In this document: positions 18,183-26,325 of the stretch, piece by piece
Position numbering within the stretch: the stretch's first letter is position 1
How the letters are laid out: the number at the start of each line of letters is the position of its first letter
Assembly: GCF_030323545.1 (NCBI RefSeq)
Contig: NZ_CP122954.1
Location: 620,001-684,000 of the forward strand
DNA: 64,000 nucleotides
Direction: 5' to 3'
DNA from: Helicobacter pylori
Lineage (GTDB): Bacteria; Campylobacterota; Campylobacteria; Campylobacterales; Helicobacteraceae
Notes under the pieces: generated by a model
Databases searched by the model: none
Told to the model about the DNA's origin: nothing
The model's input: the letters and a program-made list of their open reading frames with translations, nothing else
Translations under genes and position numbers: made by a program

Positions 18183-18548
18183 ATGAGTGGATTAAAAGCA
18201 TTTAGTTGTGTAGTGGTTTTATGCGGTGCAATGGCTAATGCGGCTATAGCTGGTCCTAAAATAGAGGCAAGGGGTGAATTAGGCAAACTTATAGGGGGTG
18301 GTGTTGGGGGTTTTGTTGGTGATAAAATTGGAGGAGCAATTGGGGTTCCTGGAGGTCCAGTGGGTATTGGATTAGGGAGATTTCTTGGTAGCACAGCAGG
18401 AGGATATATTGGGTCTGAAGTAGGCGATAGGGTAGAAGATTATATCCGTGGCGTTGATAGAGAGCCTCAGACTAGAGAACCACAAGCCCAAAGAGAACCT
18501 ATCCGTGATTTTTATGATTACGGCTATAGTTTTGGGCATGCTTGGTAA
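18183..18548 (+). CDS. Small secreted glycine-zipper protein, copy 1
   Basis: The product has 121 residues. A Sec-type signal peptide (about residues 1-24, ending AAIA before GPKIE) is followed by a glycine-rich hydrophobic segment (about 38-80) with many GxxxG-type spacings, such as GGGVGGFVGDKIGGAIG. A charged, proline-rich tail ends the protein (VDREPQTREPQ onward). ATG 18183 has AAAGG 7 bases upstream; ten further codons in the frame have none. Glycine-zipper segments oligomerise in membranes. The gene is followed 39 bases later by a four-helix membrane protein, and the pair is duplicated. Function is unknown; a pore-forming or envelope role is possible. Copy 2 has arginine in place of Cys14. 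Confidence 0.8.
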   Translation: MSGLKAFSCVVVLCGAMANAAIAGPKIEARGELGKLIGGGVGGFVGDKIGGAIGVPGGPVGIGLGRFLGSTAGGYIGSEVGDRVEDYIRGVDREPQTREPQAQREPIRDFYDYGYSFGHAW

Positions 18549-18587
18549 TCTTAAATGAGCCAAGGTGATGGGGGGGAAGGAAATAAC

Positions 18588-19082
18588 ATGGATACTACAA
18601 AAGAGAACTTGAATGGCTCAAAAAAGCGTTTGAGCGACTGGGAATATCAATGGGCAGTGGCCATAGTCTATGCGGGATGCATATCCACAATTCCTTATAG
18701 CCTAGGTGCTGTCGATCCACTTTTTAGCCCTAAAGATAGTTATTATGCATGGCTAACACTCTTAATAGCGGCTTTGTTGTCTAACCTTTTATTTGACCCA
18801 CGAGGTAGGGATCGTTATAAATCTTTCCAAGTAAGATACCCTAGGTTTCTCAAAGCCATTTTTAAGGCTAGGTTTTTTGGCGCGTTTTATGACGCTGTGT
18901 TAGGGGCAAGACTAAGGGATTTTTATGTGGCGCTTTTAACGATGCCCTTTATTGCCGCTATCCATGAAATTTCAGCGTATTGCTGGCATCCTAGCAATCT
19001 CCTTATAGAGAGTTTGGTTATGCTTGCTTTCTTGTGTGTTTTTGGGCTTTGTGTTAGGCTTTGCACTAAATTAGGGTGGTGA
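18588..19082 (+). CDS. Four-helix membrane protein paired with glycine-zipper protein, copy 1
   Basis: The product has 164 residues from ATG 18588, which follows GGAAGGA at good distance; an upstream ATG (18555) has no site. It has about four hydrophobic segments: near AVAIVYAGCIS, near WLTLLIAALLSNLLF, near FYVALLTMPFIAAIHEI, and near LVMLAFLCVFGLC. A conserved stretch KAIFKARFFGAFYDAVLGAR lies between segments 2 and 3 and is identical in copy 2. I do not recognise a family. The fixed pairing with the secreted glycine-zipper protein suggests they work together. A run of seven G (18570-18576) lies just before its ribosome binding site. Confidence 0.8.
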   Translation: MDTTKENLNGSKKRLSDWEYQWAVAIVYAGCISTIPYSLGAVDPLFSPKDSYYAWLTLLIAALLSNLLFDPRGRDRYKSFQVRYPRFLKAIFKARFFGAFYDAVLGARLRDFYVALLTMPFIAAIHEISAYCWHPSNLLIESLVMLAFLCVFGLCVRLCTKLGW

Positions 19083-19134
19083 TTTAACCCAAATAGCATT
19101 AAATGGAGGGGGTATAAAAAAATTAAAAAACTTT

Positions 19135-19168
19135 AAAACTCATTCTTGTTATTGAAAATGGGTTTTTT
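19135..19168 (+). terminator. Terminator between the duplicated units
   Basis: AAAACTCATT (19135-19144) pairs with AATGGGTTTT (19157-19166), 10 bp with one G-T type mismatch and a 12-base loop, ending in a T run. It lies about 50 bases after the first membrane protein gene. Confidence 0.55.
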
Positions 19169-19316
19169 AAGAAACCTTAATTTGCTTCAATAATGAAAAA
19201 TCCTAAAATATTATAATCATTTACCTTAATTCTGTAATTTGTGTAGAAACAAAACACTTATTGAGATTTTTGTGATATTTAGCTGATTTGTAACAATGCT
19301 TTGAATGCGATTGTGG

Positions 19317-19322
19317 TATAAA
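19317..19322 (+). promoter_or_regulatory. Extended -10 of unit B
   Basis: TGG-TATAAA matches the unit A promoter base for base in the -10 region and lies the same distance (about 60 bases) before its start codon. Confidence 0.65.
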
Positions 19323-19381
19323 TATTCTTATCAAGGTGCGCAAAACATGCCTTGAATCTCAATTTTATGAAAGGATTTGTT

Positions 19382-19714
19382 ATGAGTGGATTAAGAACAT
19401 TCAGTTGTGTAGTGGTTTTACGCGGTGCAATGGTTAATGTGGCTATAGCTGGTCCTAAAATAGAGGCAAGGGGTGAATTAGGCAGATCTTGGGGGGAAGC
19501 TGTTGGAGCTGGAATGGGTGGTGCAATGGGTGGAATGATTGGGTCTCTTGGAGCGTGGAGTACTGTGTTTGGTGCAGGCATTGGTGGTGGAATAGGGGCA
19601 TATTCTGGAGCTGAAATAGGCGATAGGGTAGAAGATTTTATCCGTGGCGTTGATAGAGAGCCACAAACCCCAAGAGAACCCACCTATGATCGTCATTTTG
19701 TGTATGATAGGTAG
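19382..19714 (+). CDS. Small secreted glycine-zipper protein, copy 2
   Basis: The product has 110 residues and the same layout as copy 1: a signal peptide, GPKIEARGELG, a glycine zipper (GMGGAMGGMIGSLGAWST onward), then DRVEDFIRGVDREPQTPREP. The tail is shorter and ends YDRHFVYDR. In the signal peptide the cysteine of copy 1 is an arginine, and the conserved MAN of copy 1 is MVN. The core of the zipper differs much more than its flanks, so the two copies may have diverged in specificity. ATG 19382 follows AAAGG. Confidence 0.8.
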   Translation: MSGLRTFSCVVVLRGAMVNVAIAGPKIEARGELGRSWGEAVGAGMGGAMGGMIGSLGAWSTVFGAGIGGGIGAYSGAEIGDRVEDFIRGVDREPQTPREPTYDRHFVYDR

Positions 19715-19737
19715 TTTTGGGTGAGGAAGGAGTAAGC

Positions 19738-20220
19738 ATGAATATCAAAGAGCGTTTGAGCGATTTGGAATATCGATGGGCAATGGCTCTAGTCTATGGA
19801 GGATGTATCTCCATAACCACTAGGATTTTTTATGACATAAATGGTTCAGCTAGCGATCCGCTTTTTGACCCTAAATACAGCTATTATGTGTGGTTAGTGG
19901 GTCTAATAGCGGCTTTGTTGTCTAACCTCTTGTTTAATCCTAAAGGCAGGTCGGTAGGTTATTTAATGATTGAAACTTGGCAAGGATTCCCCAAGTTTTT
20001 TAAAGCCATTTTTAAGGCTAGGTTTTTTGGCGCGTTTTATGACGCTGTGTTAGGAGCAAGACTAAGGGATTTTTATGTGATGCTTTTAACGATACCCTTT
20101 ATTATCGCTATGCATGAAATTTCGGCGTATTGTGGGCATCCTAGCAATCTCCTTGTAGAGGGTTTGGTCATTTTGGGGTTTCAAGGTTTTCTTAAGCTTT
20201 GCGCTAAATGGGGGTGGTGA
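19738..20220 (+). CDS. Four-helix membrane protein paired with glycine-zipper protein, copy 2
   Basis: The product has 160 residues from ATG 19738, directly behind GGAAGGAG, a strong ribosome binding site. It shares RLSDLEYRWAMA, LIAALLSNLLF, KAIFKARFFGAFYDAVLGAR and HEISAYCGHPSNLL with copy 1 and has the same four hydrophobic segments. It differs around residues 25-45 and 75-90. It sits 23 bases after copy 2 of the zipper gene. Function is unknown. Confidence 0.8.
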   Translation: MNIKERLSDLEYRWAMALVYGGCISITTRIFYDINGSASDPLFDPKYSYYVWLVGLIAALLSNLLFNPKGRSVGYLMIETWQGFPKFFKAIFKARFFGAFYDAVLGARLRDFYVMLLTIPFIIAMHEISAYCGHPSNLLVEGLVILGFQGFLKLCAKWGW

Positions 20221-20245
20221 TTTAACCCAAATTATTAAAAAAGCG

Positions 20246-20317
20246 CTCTTAAGGGGTTTAGTTGGGGGTTGTAAGGGGGATTATTTCAAAATACCCTCTT
20301 ATCCCCTTAAGAGTTTT
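20246..20317 (+). terminator. Long hairpin terminator after unit B
   Basis: CTCTTAAGGGG (20246-20256) and CCCCTTAAGAG (20303-20313) form a perfect 11-bp stem, followed by TTTTA. The enclosed 46 bases contain runs of G and C that could pair further. It separates the duplicated units from nrdA. Confidence 0.65.
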
Positions 20318-20354
20318 ATCTTTGAACTTTTCTTTTTCTTAAGTTTTTTATTGA

Positions 20355-20360
20355 TACAAT
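20355..20360 (+). promoter_or_regulatory. nrdA extended -10
   Basis: TGA-TACAAT gives a TGn-extended -10 about 48 bases before the nrdA start, just after the long hairpin. Confidence 0.5.
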
Positions 20361-20407
20361 GCCAAATTTAAAAAACAAACGATTTAATTCAAATTTAAGG
20401 AAAAATT

Positions 20408-22774
20408 TTGATTACGGTGGTTAAACGAAACGGGCGCATTGAGCCTTTGGACATTACAAAAATCCAAAAATACACTAAGGACGCTACGGATAATTTAGAG
20501 GGCGTGAGCCAAAGTGAGCTGGAAGTGGATGCGAGGTTGCAATTCAGGGACAAGATCACCACTGAAGAAATCCAACAAACTTTGATTAAAACCGCTGTGG
20601 ATAAGATAGATATTGACACGCCTAATTGGAGCTTTGTCGCTTCAAGGCTTTTTTTGTATGATTTATACCATAAAGTAAGTGGTTTTACGGGGTATAGGCA
20701 TTTGAAAGAGTATTTTGAAAACGCTGAAGAAAAGGGCCGCATCTTAAAGGGCTTTAAGGAAAAATTTGATTTAGAGTTTTTAAATAGTCAGATCAAGCCT
20801 GAAAGGGATTTTCAATTCAATTATTTAGGGATTAAAACCTTGTATGATCGCTATTTGTTAAAAGACGCTAACAACAACCCTATTGAATTGCCCCAACACA
20901 TGTTTATGAGCATTGCGATGTTTTTAGCGCAAAACGAACAAGAACCTAACAAAATCGCTTTAGAATTTTATGAAGTTTTAAGCAAGTTTGAAGCGATGTG
21001 CGCGACCCCCACTCTAGCGAACGCCCGCACCACCAAACACCAACTCAGCTCATGCTATATTGGCAGCACGCCGGATAATATTGAAGGGATTTTTGACAGC
21101 TATAAGGAAATGGCGCTGTTGTCCAAATACGGCGGAGGGATTGGTTGGGATTTTTCTTTAGTGCGATCTATTGGGAGTTATATTGATGGGCATAAGAATG
21201 CGAGTGCTGGCACGATCCCGTTTTTAAAAATCGCTAACGATGTGGCGATTGCGGTGGATCAATTAGGCACACGAAAGGGTGCGATTGCGGTGTATTTGGA
21301 AATCTGGCACATTGATGTGATGGAGTTCATTGATTTAAGGAAAAATAGCGGTGATGAAAGGCGAAGAGCGCATGATTTGTTCCCGGCTCTTTGGGTGTGC
21401 GATCTGTTCATGAAAAGGGTTTTAGAAGACGCGATGTGGACTTTGTTTGACCCTTATGAGTGTAAGGATTTGACTGAGCTTTATGGGCAGGATTTTGAAA
21501 AACGCTATTTAGAGTATGAAAAAGATCCCAAGATCATTAAGGAATACATTAACGCTAAAGATTTATGGAAAAAAATCTTAATGAATTATTTTGAAGCTGG
21601 CTTGCCTTTCTTAGCCTTTAAAGATAACGCCAATCGGTGCAACCCAAACGCTCATACAGGAATCATTCGATCGTCTAATTTATGCACAGAGATTTTTCAA
21701 AACACCGCACCCAACCACTATTACATGCAAATAGAATACACCGATGGCACGATAGAGTTTTTTGAAGAAAAAGAGTTGGTAACGACAGATAATAATATCA
21801 CTAAATGCGCTAACAAGCTCACTAGCACGGATATTCTAAAAGGCAAAAAAATCTATATCGCTACTAAGGTCGCTAAAGACGGGCAAACGGCGGTGTGTAA
21901 TCTAGCGAGCATTAATTTAAGCAAAATCAACACTGAAGAAGACATTAAAAGAGTTGTGCCGATCATGGTCAGGCTTTTAGACAATGTGATTGATTTGAAT
22001 TTCTACCCCAACCGCAAAGTCAAAGCCACTAATTTACAAAATAGAGCCATAGGGTTAGGGGTTATGGGTGAAGCGCAAATGCTCGCAGAACACCAAATCG
22101 CTTGGGGGTCTAAAGAGCATTTAGAAAAAATTGACGCTTTAATGGAGCAAATCAGCTACCATGCGATTGACACGAGCGCGAATTTAGCGAAAGAAAAAGG
22201 GGTTTATAAGGATTTTGAAAATTCAGAATGGAGTAAGGGGATTTTCCCCATTGATAAAGCCAATAATGAAGCCTTAAAGCTCACCGAAAAAGGGCTTTTT
22301 AATCACGCTTGTGATTGGCAAGGTTTGAGGGAAAAAGTCAAAGCCAATGGCATGCGTAATGGCTATTTAATGGCGATCGCTCCAACAAGCTCCATTTCTA
22401 TTTTAGTGGGCACAACCCAAACGATTGAACCCATTTATAAGAAAAAATGGTTTGAAGAAAATTTGAGCGGGCTAATTCCAGTTGTAGTGCCTAATTTGAG
22501 TGCAGAAACTTGGAATTTTTACACATCAGCCTATGATATTGACGCTAAAGATTTGATTAAAGCAGCGGCCGTGCGCCAAAAGTGGATCGATCAAGGTCAA
22601 AGCATTAATGTGTTTTTACGCATAGAAAACGCCAGCGGTAAAACCTTGCATGAAATCTACACTCTCGCTTGGAAATTAGGACTCAAATCCACTTATTATT
22701 TGCGCAGCGAAAGCCCTAGCATAGATGAAAAAAGCGTGCTGGATCGATCGGTGGAGTGTTTTAATTGCCAATAA
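20408..22774 (+). CDS. nrdA: Class Ia ribonucleoside-diphosphate reductase alpha subunit
   Basis: NrdA reduces ribonucleoside diphosphates to deoxy forms, using a radical passed from NrdB (not in this window). The N-terminus (TVVKRNGRIEPLD onward) is an ATP-cone regulatory domain. The active-site cysteine lies in LSSCYIGS near residue 217, and the second active-site set NLCTEIF lies near 425. The radical-relay region NFYTSAYDID and the C-terminal swinging CFNC pair are present. Length (788) fits the Epsilonproteobacterial enzyme. Translation starts at a TTG (20408) after AAGGAA; no in-frame ATG lies nearby. Confidence 0.95.
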   Translation: MITVVKRNGRIEPLDITKIQKYTKDATDNLEGVSQSELEVDARLQFRDKITTEEIQQTLIKTAVDKIDIDTPNWSFVASRLFLYDLYHKVSGFTGYRHLKEYFENAEEKGRILKGFKEKFDLEFLNSQIKPERDFQFNYLGIKTLYDRYLLKDANNNPIELPQHMFMSIAMFLAQNEQEPNKIALEFYEVLSKFEAMCATPTLANARTTKHQLSSCYIGSTPDNIEGIFDSYKEMALLSKYGGGIGWDFSLVRSIGSYIDGHKNASAGTIPFLKIANDVAIAVDQLGTRKGAIAVYLEIWHIDVMEFIDLRKNSGDERRRAHDLFPALWVCDLFMKRVLEDAMWTLFDPYECKDLTELYGQDFEKRYLEYEKDPKIIKEYINAKDLWKKILMNYFEAGLPFLAFKDNANRCNPNAHTGIIRSSNLCTEIFQNTAPNHYYMQIEYTDGTIEFFEEKELVTTDNNITKCANKLTSTDILKGKKIYIATKVAKDGQTAVCNLASINLSKINTEEDIKRVVPIMVRLLDNVIDLNFYPNRKVKATNLQNRAIGLGVMGEAQMLAEHQIAWGSKEHLEKIDALMEQISYHAIDTSANLAKEKGVYKDFENSEWSKGIFPIDKANNEALKLTEKGLFNHACDWQGLREKVKANGMRNGYLMAIAPTSSISILVGTTQTIEPIYKKKWFEENLSGLIPVVVPNLSAETWNFYTSAYDIDAKDLIKAAAVRQKWIDQGQSINVFLRIENASGKTLHEIYTLAWKLGLKSTYYLRSESPSIDEKSVLDRSVECFNCQ

Positions 22775-22801
22775 TATAAGCTTAAATAAGCTAATCTTTG
22801 C

Positions 22802-22807
22802 TAAAAT
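22802..22807 (+). promoter_or_regulatory. Candidate extended -10 for the wbpB-like gene
   Basis: TGC-TAAAAT lies about 30 bases before the ATG at 22836, between nrdA and the dehydrogenase gene. Confidence 0.45.
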
Positions 22808-22835
22808 GAGATTCAAAATTATTTAAGGAAGACGA

Positions 22836-23783
22836 ATGCTTTTTGCTATGATTGGTTCAGGGGGGTTTATCGCTCCCAAGCACTTGCAAGCGATTAGAGA
22901 TACGGGGCATTTTTTAGATTGCTCTTTTGATATTCATGATAGCGTGGGGGTTTTAGATGAGTATTTCGCGCAATCAGAGTTTTTTACCAATATTGAAGAT
23001 TTTGAAAAGCATTTAGAGCAATCTAGGGCTATGGGTAAAGAAATCAACTATTTGAGTGTTTGCACGCCCACGCACACGCATTTTGATCACATTCGTTTTG
23101 GGTTAAGAAACGGCATGCATGTGATTTGTGAAAAACCCTTAGTTTTAGACCCTGGCGAAATACAAGAATTGAAAGATTTGGAGGTGAAATACCAAAAAAG
23201 GGTGTTTAGTCTTTTACCCTTGCGCTTGCATTGCGACACGCTGGCCTTAAAAGAAAAAATTAAAAGCGAATTAGACAAAAACCCTAGCAAGGTGTTTGAC
23301 ATCACGCTCACTTATATCAGCGTTCAAGGGAAATGGTATTTTTCTTCATGGCGAGCGGATGTGAATAAGAGCGGAGGGTTAGCCACTCAAATGGGAATGA
23401 ATATTTTTGACACTTTATTGTATTTGTTTGGAGGCGTTAAAGACAAGGTTATCAACAGAGAAGAGCCTGATTGCGTAGGGGGGATACTCTTTTTAGAGCA
23501 TGCCAAAATAAGGTGGTTTTTTTCCATCAATCCAGAACACATGGGAGTGGCTAAAGAGAAAGTTTATCATAAAATGATCCTAGAGGGCGAAGAAGTCAAT
23601 CTCACGCAGGGCTTTGATAATCTGTATATAGAAAGCTACAAACAGATTTTAGCTCAAGGGGGGTTTGGTTTAGATGACGCTATGGCGTCTATCAAACTGG
23701 CTTATGAATTAAGAAACCTCCCAGTCAGCGAACCCAATGAAGATTCGCATACTTTGTGCTGCAAAAACAAAACAAACCAATAA
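22836..23783 (+). CDS. wbpB: UDP-sugar 3-dehydrogenase, WbpB/WlbA-like (GFO/IDH/MocA family)
   Basis: This 315-residue oxidoreductase has an N-terminal Rossmann motif (MIGSGGFIAPKHLQAI) and the family signature CEKPLVLDP near residue 100. HDNH-type and C-terminal substrate residues follow the WbpB/WlbA pattern. That enzyme oxidises UDP-GlcNAc-uronic acid at C3 for a diacetamido sugar used in O-antigen or glycan synthesis. ATG 22836 follows AAGGAAG. No wbp partners are adjacent, so its pathway in this organism is not shown by context. A more general sugar dehydrogenase is the alternative. Confidence 0.75.
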   Translation: MLFAMIGSGGFIAPKHLQAIRDTGHFLDCSFDIHDSVGVLDEYFAQSEFFTNIEDFEKHLEQSRAMGKEINYLSVCTPTHTHFDHIRFGLRNGMHVICEKPLVLDPGEIQELKDLEVKYQKRVFSLLPLRLHCDTLALKEKIKSELDKNPSKVFDITLTYISVQGKWYFSSWRADVNKSGGLATQMGMNIFDTLLYLFGGVKDKVINREEPDCVGGILFLEHAKIRWFFSINPEHMGVAKEKVYHKMILEGEEVNLTQGFDNLYIESYKQILAQGGFGLDDAMASIKLAYELRNLPVSEPNEDSHTLCCKNKTNQ

Positions 23784-23895
23784 AAACATAACTTTTAAAG
23801 GCGTTGTTTAGGGGGTTTTGGTTATTGGTGTTTGATTAGAATAGGGTTGTTTTTAATTTCTTTTAAGAGGGGTTTTTACTTTTTTAAGGGTTTTT

Positions 23896-24666
23896 ATGGG
23901 TATTTATGCGTTATACATAGCGATAGGGCTTTTTACTGGCATTCTATCAGGGATTTTTGGCATTGGTGGGGGGATGATCATTGTCCCTATCATGCTCGCA
24001 ACCGGGCATTCTTTTGAAGAATCCATTGGCATTTCCATTTTGCAAATGGCGCTTTCATCGTTCGTTGGCTCTGTTTTGAATTTCAAAAAAAAATCGCTTG
24101 ATTTTTCTTTAGGCTTGTTGATAGGGGCAGGGGGGCTGATAGGGGCGAGTTTTAGCGGATTTGTTTTAAAAATCGTTTCCAGTAAAATTTTAATGGTTAT
24201 TTTCGCGCTTTTAGTCGTGTATTCTATGATCCAATTTGTTTTAAAACCCAAAAAAAAAGATTTTATAGCAGATACCAAACGCTACCATTTGCAAGGTTTA
24301 AAATTATTCTTAATTGGCGCGCTCACCGGGTTTTTTGCTATCACTTTAGGGATTGGTGGGGGGATGCTCATGGTGCCTTTGATGCATTATTTTTTAGGGT
24401 ATGATTCTAAAAAATGCGTGGCACTAGGGTTATTTTTCATCTTGTTTTCTTCTATTTCAGGAGCTTTTTCTTTAATCTATCATCACATCATCAATAAAGA
24501 AGTGCTTTTAGCAGGGGCGATTGTGGGATTAGGCTCTGTTATGGGCGTGAGCATTGGGATTAAATGGATCATGGGGCTTTTGAATGAAAAAATGCATAAA
24601 GCTTTGATTTTAGGGGTGTATGGTTTGTCGCTGTTGATTGTTTTATACAAACTCTTTTTTAATTGA
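23896..24666 (+). CDS. TauE/SafE family sulfite/anion permease
   Basis: This 256-residue protein has about eight membrane segments in two homologous halves. Each half carries the same motif (GIGGGMIIVPIM near residue 19 and GIGGGMLMVPLM near 150). That internal repeat is typical of the TauE/SafE (DUF81) permeases, which move sulfite or organosulfur anions. The substrate here is unknown. It overlaps the MGMT gene at TGATG, so the two are co-translated. The gap before it (23784-23895) holds no clear gene. Confidence 0.85.
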   Translation: MGIYALYIAIGLFTGILSGIFGIGGGMIIVPIMLATGHSFEESIGISILQMALSSFVGSVLNFKKKSLDFSLGLLIGAGGLIGASFSGFVLKIVSSKILMVIFALLVVYSMIQFVLKPKKKDFIADTKRYHLQGLKLFLIGALTGFFAITLGIGGGMLMVPLMHYFLGYDSKKCVALGLFFILFSSISGAFSLIYHHIINKEVLLAGAIVGLGSVMGVSIGIKWIMGLLNEKMHKALILGVYGLSLLIVLYKLFFN

Positions 24667-25172
24667 TGGTTTTATACCACTACTATTTTAAGACCCCTAA
24701 GAGTTTCCCTTTAGAGTATTTGCATTTGTGCGCTAATGAGAGCCATTTATTGAGATTGGATTTTGATACGGCCAATTTTTCTCATAATACCCCTATGAAT
24801 ACCCCATTAAAACTCAGCGTTCAAGCCTTAGAGCGTTATTTCTTGGGACAACTTTTTGAATTTGATGCGCCTTTAGATTTGATAGGGACTTCTTTTCAAA
24901 AACAAGTTTGGTCTGCGTTAATGACTATCCATTATGGCAAGACAAAAAGTTACGATGAAATCGCAAAGCTTATTAATAACCCTAAATCTTGCAGAGCTGT
25001 TGGCAACGCTAATAGCAATAATCCTATTTCTCTGATCGTGCCTTGTCATAGAGTGGTGCGTAAAAATGGTGCTTTAGGGGGGTATAATGGGGGCATAGAA
25101 GTCAAAAAGTGGTTGTTAGAATTTGAAAGCAAAATGTTAAACCAGCAAGCTAAAAACTTTTTAATTTCTTAA
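24666..25172 (+). CDS. ogt: Methylated-DNA-[protein]-cysteine S-methyltransferase
   Basis: This is a suicide DNA-repair protein that takes alkyl groups off O6-methylguanine onto its active cysteine. The active site IVPCHRVV (Cys127) and the preceding helix-turn-helix region with the arginine finger (NNPKSCRAVGNANSNNP) are intact, and the GALGGYNGG wing follows. ATG 24666 overlaps the upstream stop (TGATG); a TTG one codon earlier is also possible. Length 168 fits Ogt. It is convergent with xerH. Confidence 0.93.
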   Translation: MVLYHYYFKTPKSFPLEYLHLCANESHLLRLDFDTANFSHNTPMNTPLKLSVQALERYFLGQLFEFDAPLDLIGTSFQKQVWSALMTIHYGKTKSYDEIAKLINNPKSCRAVGNANSNNPISLIVPCHRVVRKNGALGGYNGGIEVKKWLLEFESKMLNQQAKNFLIS

Positions 25173-25216
25173 AAAATGGGGTTTTGGTTATTCTATGGTA
25201 AAAATCATTTTTTAAG
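25168..25216 (+). terminator. Possible bidirectional terminator between ogt and xerH
   Basis: CTTAAAAAATG (25168-25178) and CATTTTTTAAG (25206-25216) form a perfect 11-bp AT-rich stem around a 27-base loop. The A and T runs on both sides could end transcription of ogt (plus) and xerH (minus). Confidence 0.45.
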
Positions 25217-25233
25217 GGAGTAGGGGTGTGTTT

Positions 25234-26325
25234 TTAATTTTCTTCCCAAATGCTCGCCGCTTCTTTTAAACGCTCTTTGTCAAAATGCGTGTAAATCCTG
25301 CTCGTATTCAAGCTCGCATGCCCTAGAGCTTCTTGAACTAAAATCAAATCATGGCGTTTTTGATAAAGCAAGGTCGCAAAAGAATGCCTTAACATGTGCG
25401 CCCCATTTTTCTCTCGCCTGAGTCCTGCAAAATTGATGATGCGCTCCACTTGTCTATACAAATACGCTTGCGTTAAAGCGCTGCCTTTTTGGTTGCAAAA
25501 CAATAAATCGTTTTTAACGGGATATAATTCCCTTTCTATCAGCCATTCTTTTAAAAGGTTCTCAATGTGGAAAGCTTTGAGCATCACCGCTCTGTATTTA
25601 TCGCCCTTACCTTTAATCAAAATCGTGTAACAGCCATTTTCTAAAGTGAAATCCTTTATTTTAAGTTGCAAGGCTTCATTAGAACGCATGCCTGTAAAAA
25701 CGATGATTTTAATGAGCAAGCGGTTTCTGGCACGCACTTTAGCGGACATTTCTATTTTATCAATGCCCTCTAAAAATTTTTCTAATTCTTCATTGTTTAA
25801 ATGAGTAGGGAGCTTGTTGCCTGCACTTTGACTCACTCCGCTGATGTTTTTAAGTGTGATATTATAGATATAAGATTTTTCATTTTCATCTTGATTTTGC
25901 TTGTCTATATAGCTAAAAAGCCCTAATAGAGCGATCCGGTAATTTTTCTTAGTGGCTAAACTCAAACCTCCGGTATAAATACTCAAAAATTCAGCCAGCA
26001 TGACTTCATCTATGCTTTTGAGCGAATGAAAAGCAAGCCTTTCAGTTATTAGTCTAGCTTTGCTGAAGTATTCATGAAATTTGAGTAGGGGCAGTGCGTA
26101 GGTGTTGATACCTAGTAATCCGGCGTTACGGGCTTTTTTACAAACTTTTTCCAATTGGCTTGAGCTGACGAACGCATGATTGAATTCGTTCAAGCATTCA
26201 AAAACCTTGTTTTGGTCTTTCACTTGGGAATTAGACAGGCTTGTGCATTTGTAACGCAAAAAGCGCCCAATCCATAGCAAAAGATTTTCTGTAGGGTCTT
26301 TTAATTCTTCTAGGGGGTGTTTCAT
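25234..26325 (-). CDS. xerH: Tyrosine recombinase XerH
   Basis: XerH resolves chromosome dimers at difH as the single Xer recombinase of this lineage. The catalytic set is present: R214 (TGMRSNEA), K240 (IKGKG), H310 and R313 (HMLRHSFA), H336 (LGHASLN) and Y345 (RIYTHF). An N-terminal core-binding domain covers about residues 1-160. The ATG directly follows the stop of the upstream unknown gene (TAAATG), so the two are translated from one message. The difH-like site lies at 27153-27180, in the leader of that message. Confidence 0.93.
   Translation of the reverse strand: MKHPLEELKDPTENLLLWIGRFLRYKCTSLSNSQVKDQNKVFECLNEFNHAFVSSSQLEKVCKKARNAGLLGINTYALPLLKFHEYFSKARLITERLAFHSLKSIDEVMLAEFLSIYTGGLSLATKKNYRIALLGLFSYIDKQNQDENEKSYIYNITLKNISGVSQSAGNKLPTHLNNEELEKFLEGIDKIEMSAKVRARNRLLIKIIVFTGMRSNEALQLKIKDFTLENGCYTILIKGKGDKYRAVMLKAFHIENLLKEWLIERELYPVKNDLLFCNQKGSALTQAYLYRQVERIINFAGLRREKNGAHMLRHSFATLLYQKRHDLILVQEALGHASLNTSRIYTHFDKERLKEAASIWEEN

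Larger units (their letters stand above)
18021..19095. repeat. Tandem duplication, unit A
   Basis: This unit holds a leader, a promoter, a glycine-zipper gene and a membrane protein gene. It is repeated as unit B at a constant offset of 1199 bases through the promoter and first start codon (18183 and 19382). The leaders are nearly identical, starting at TTTACCTTAAT and differing at scattered bases. Both units end in GATTTAACCCAAAT after the second gene. Confidence 0.85.
19220..20234. repeat. Tandem duplication, unit B
   Basis: This is the second copy of the two-gene unit. The promoter and signal-peptide regions are almost identical to unit A. The zipper segment and the N-terminal third of the membrane protein have diverged, and the KAIFKARFFGAFYDAVLGAR block is conserved. 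Confidence 0.85.

Noticed and set aside
18059-19683. Proline-rich frames antisense to the glycine-zipper genes
   Set aside because: They mirror glycine codons (GGN) of the real genes and appear in both copies for that reason.
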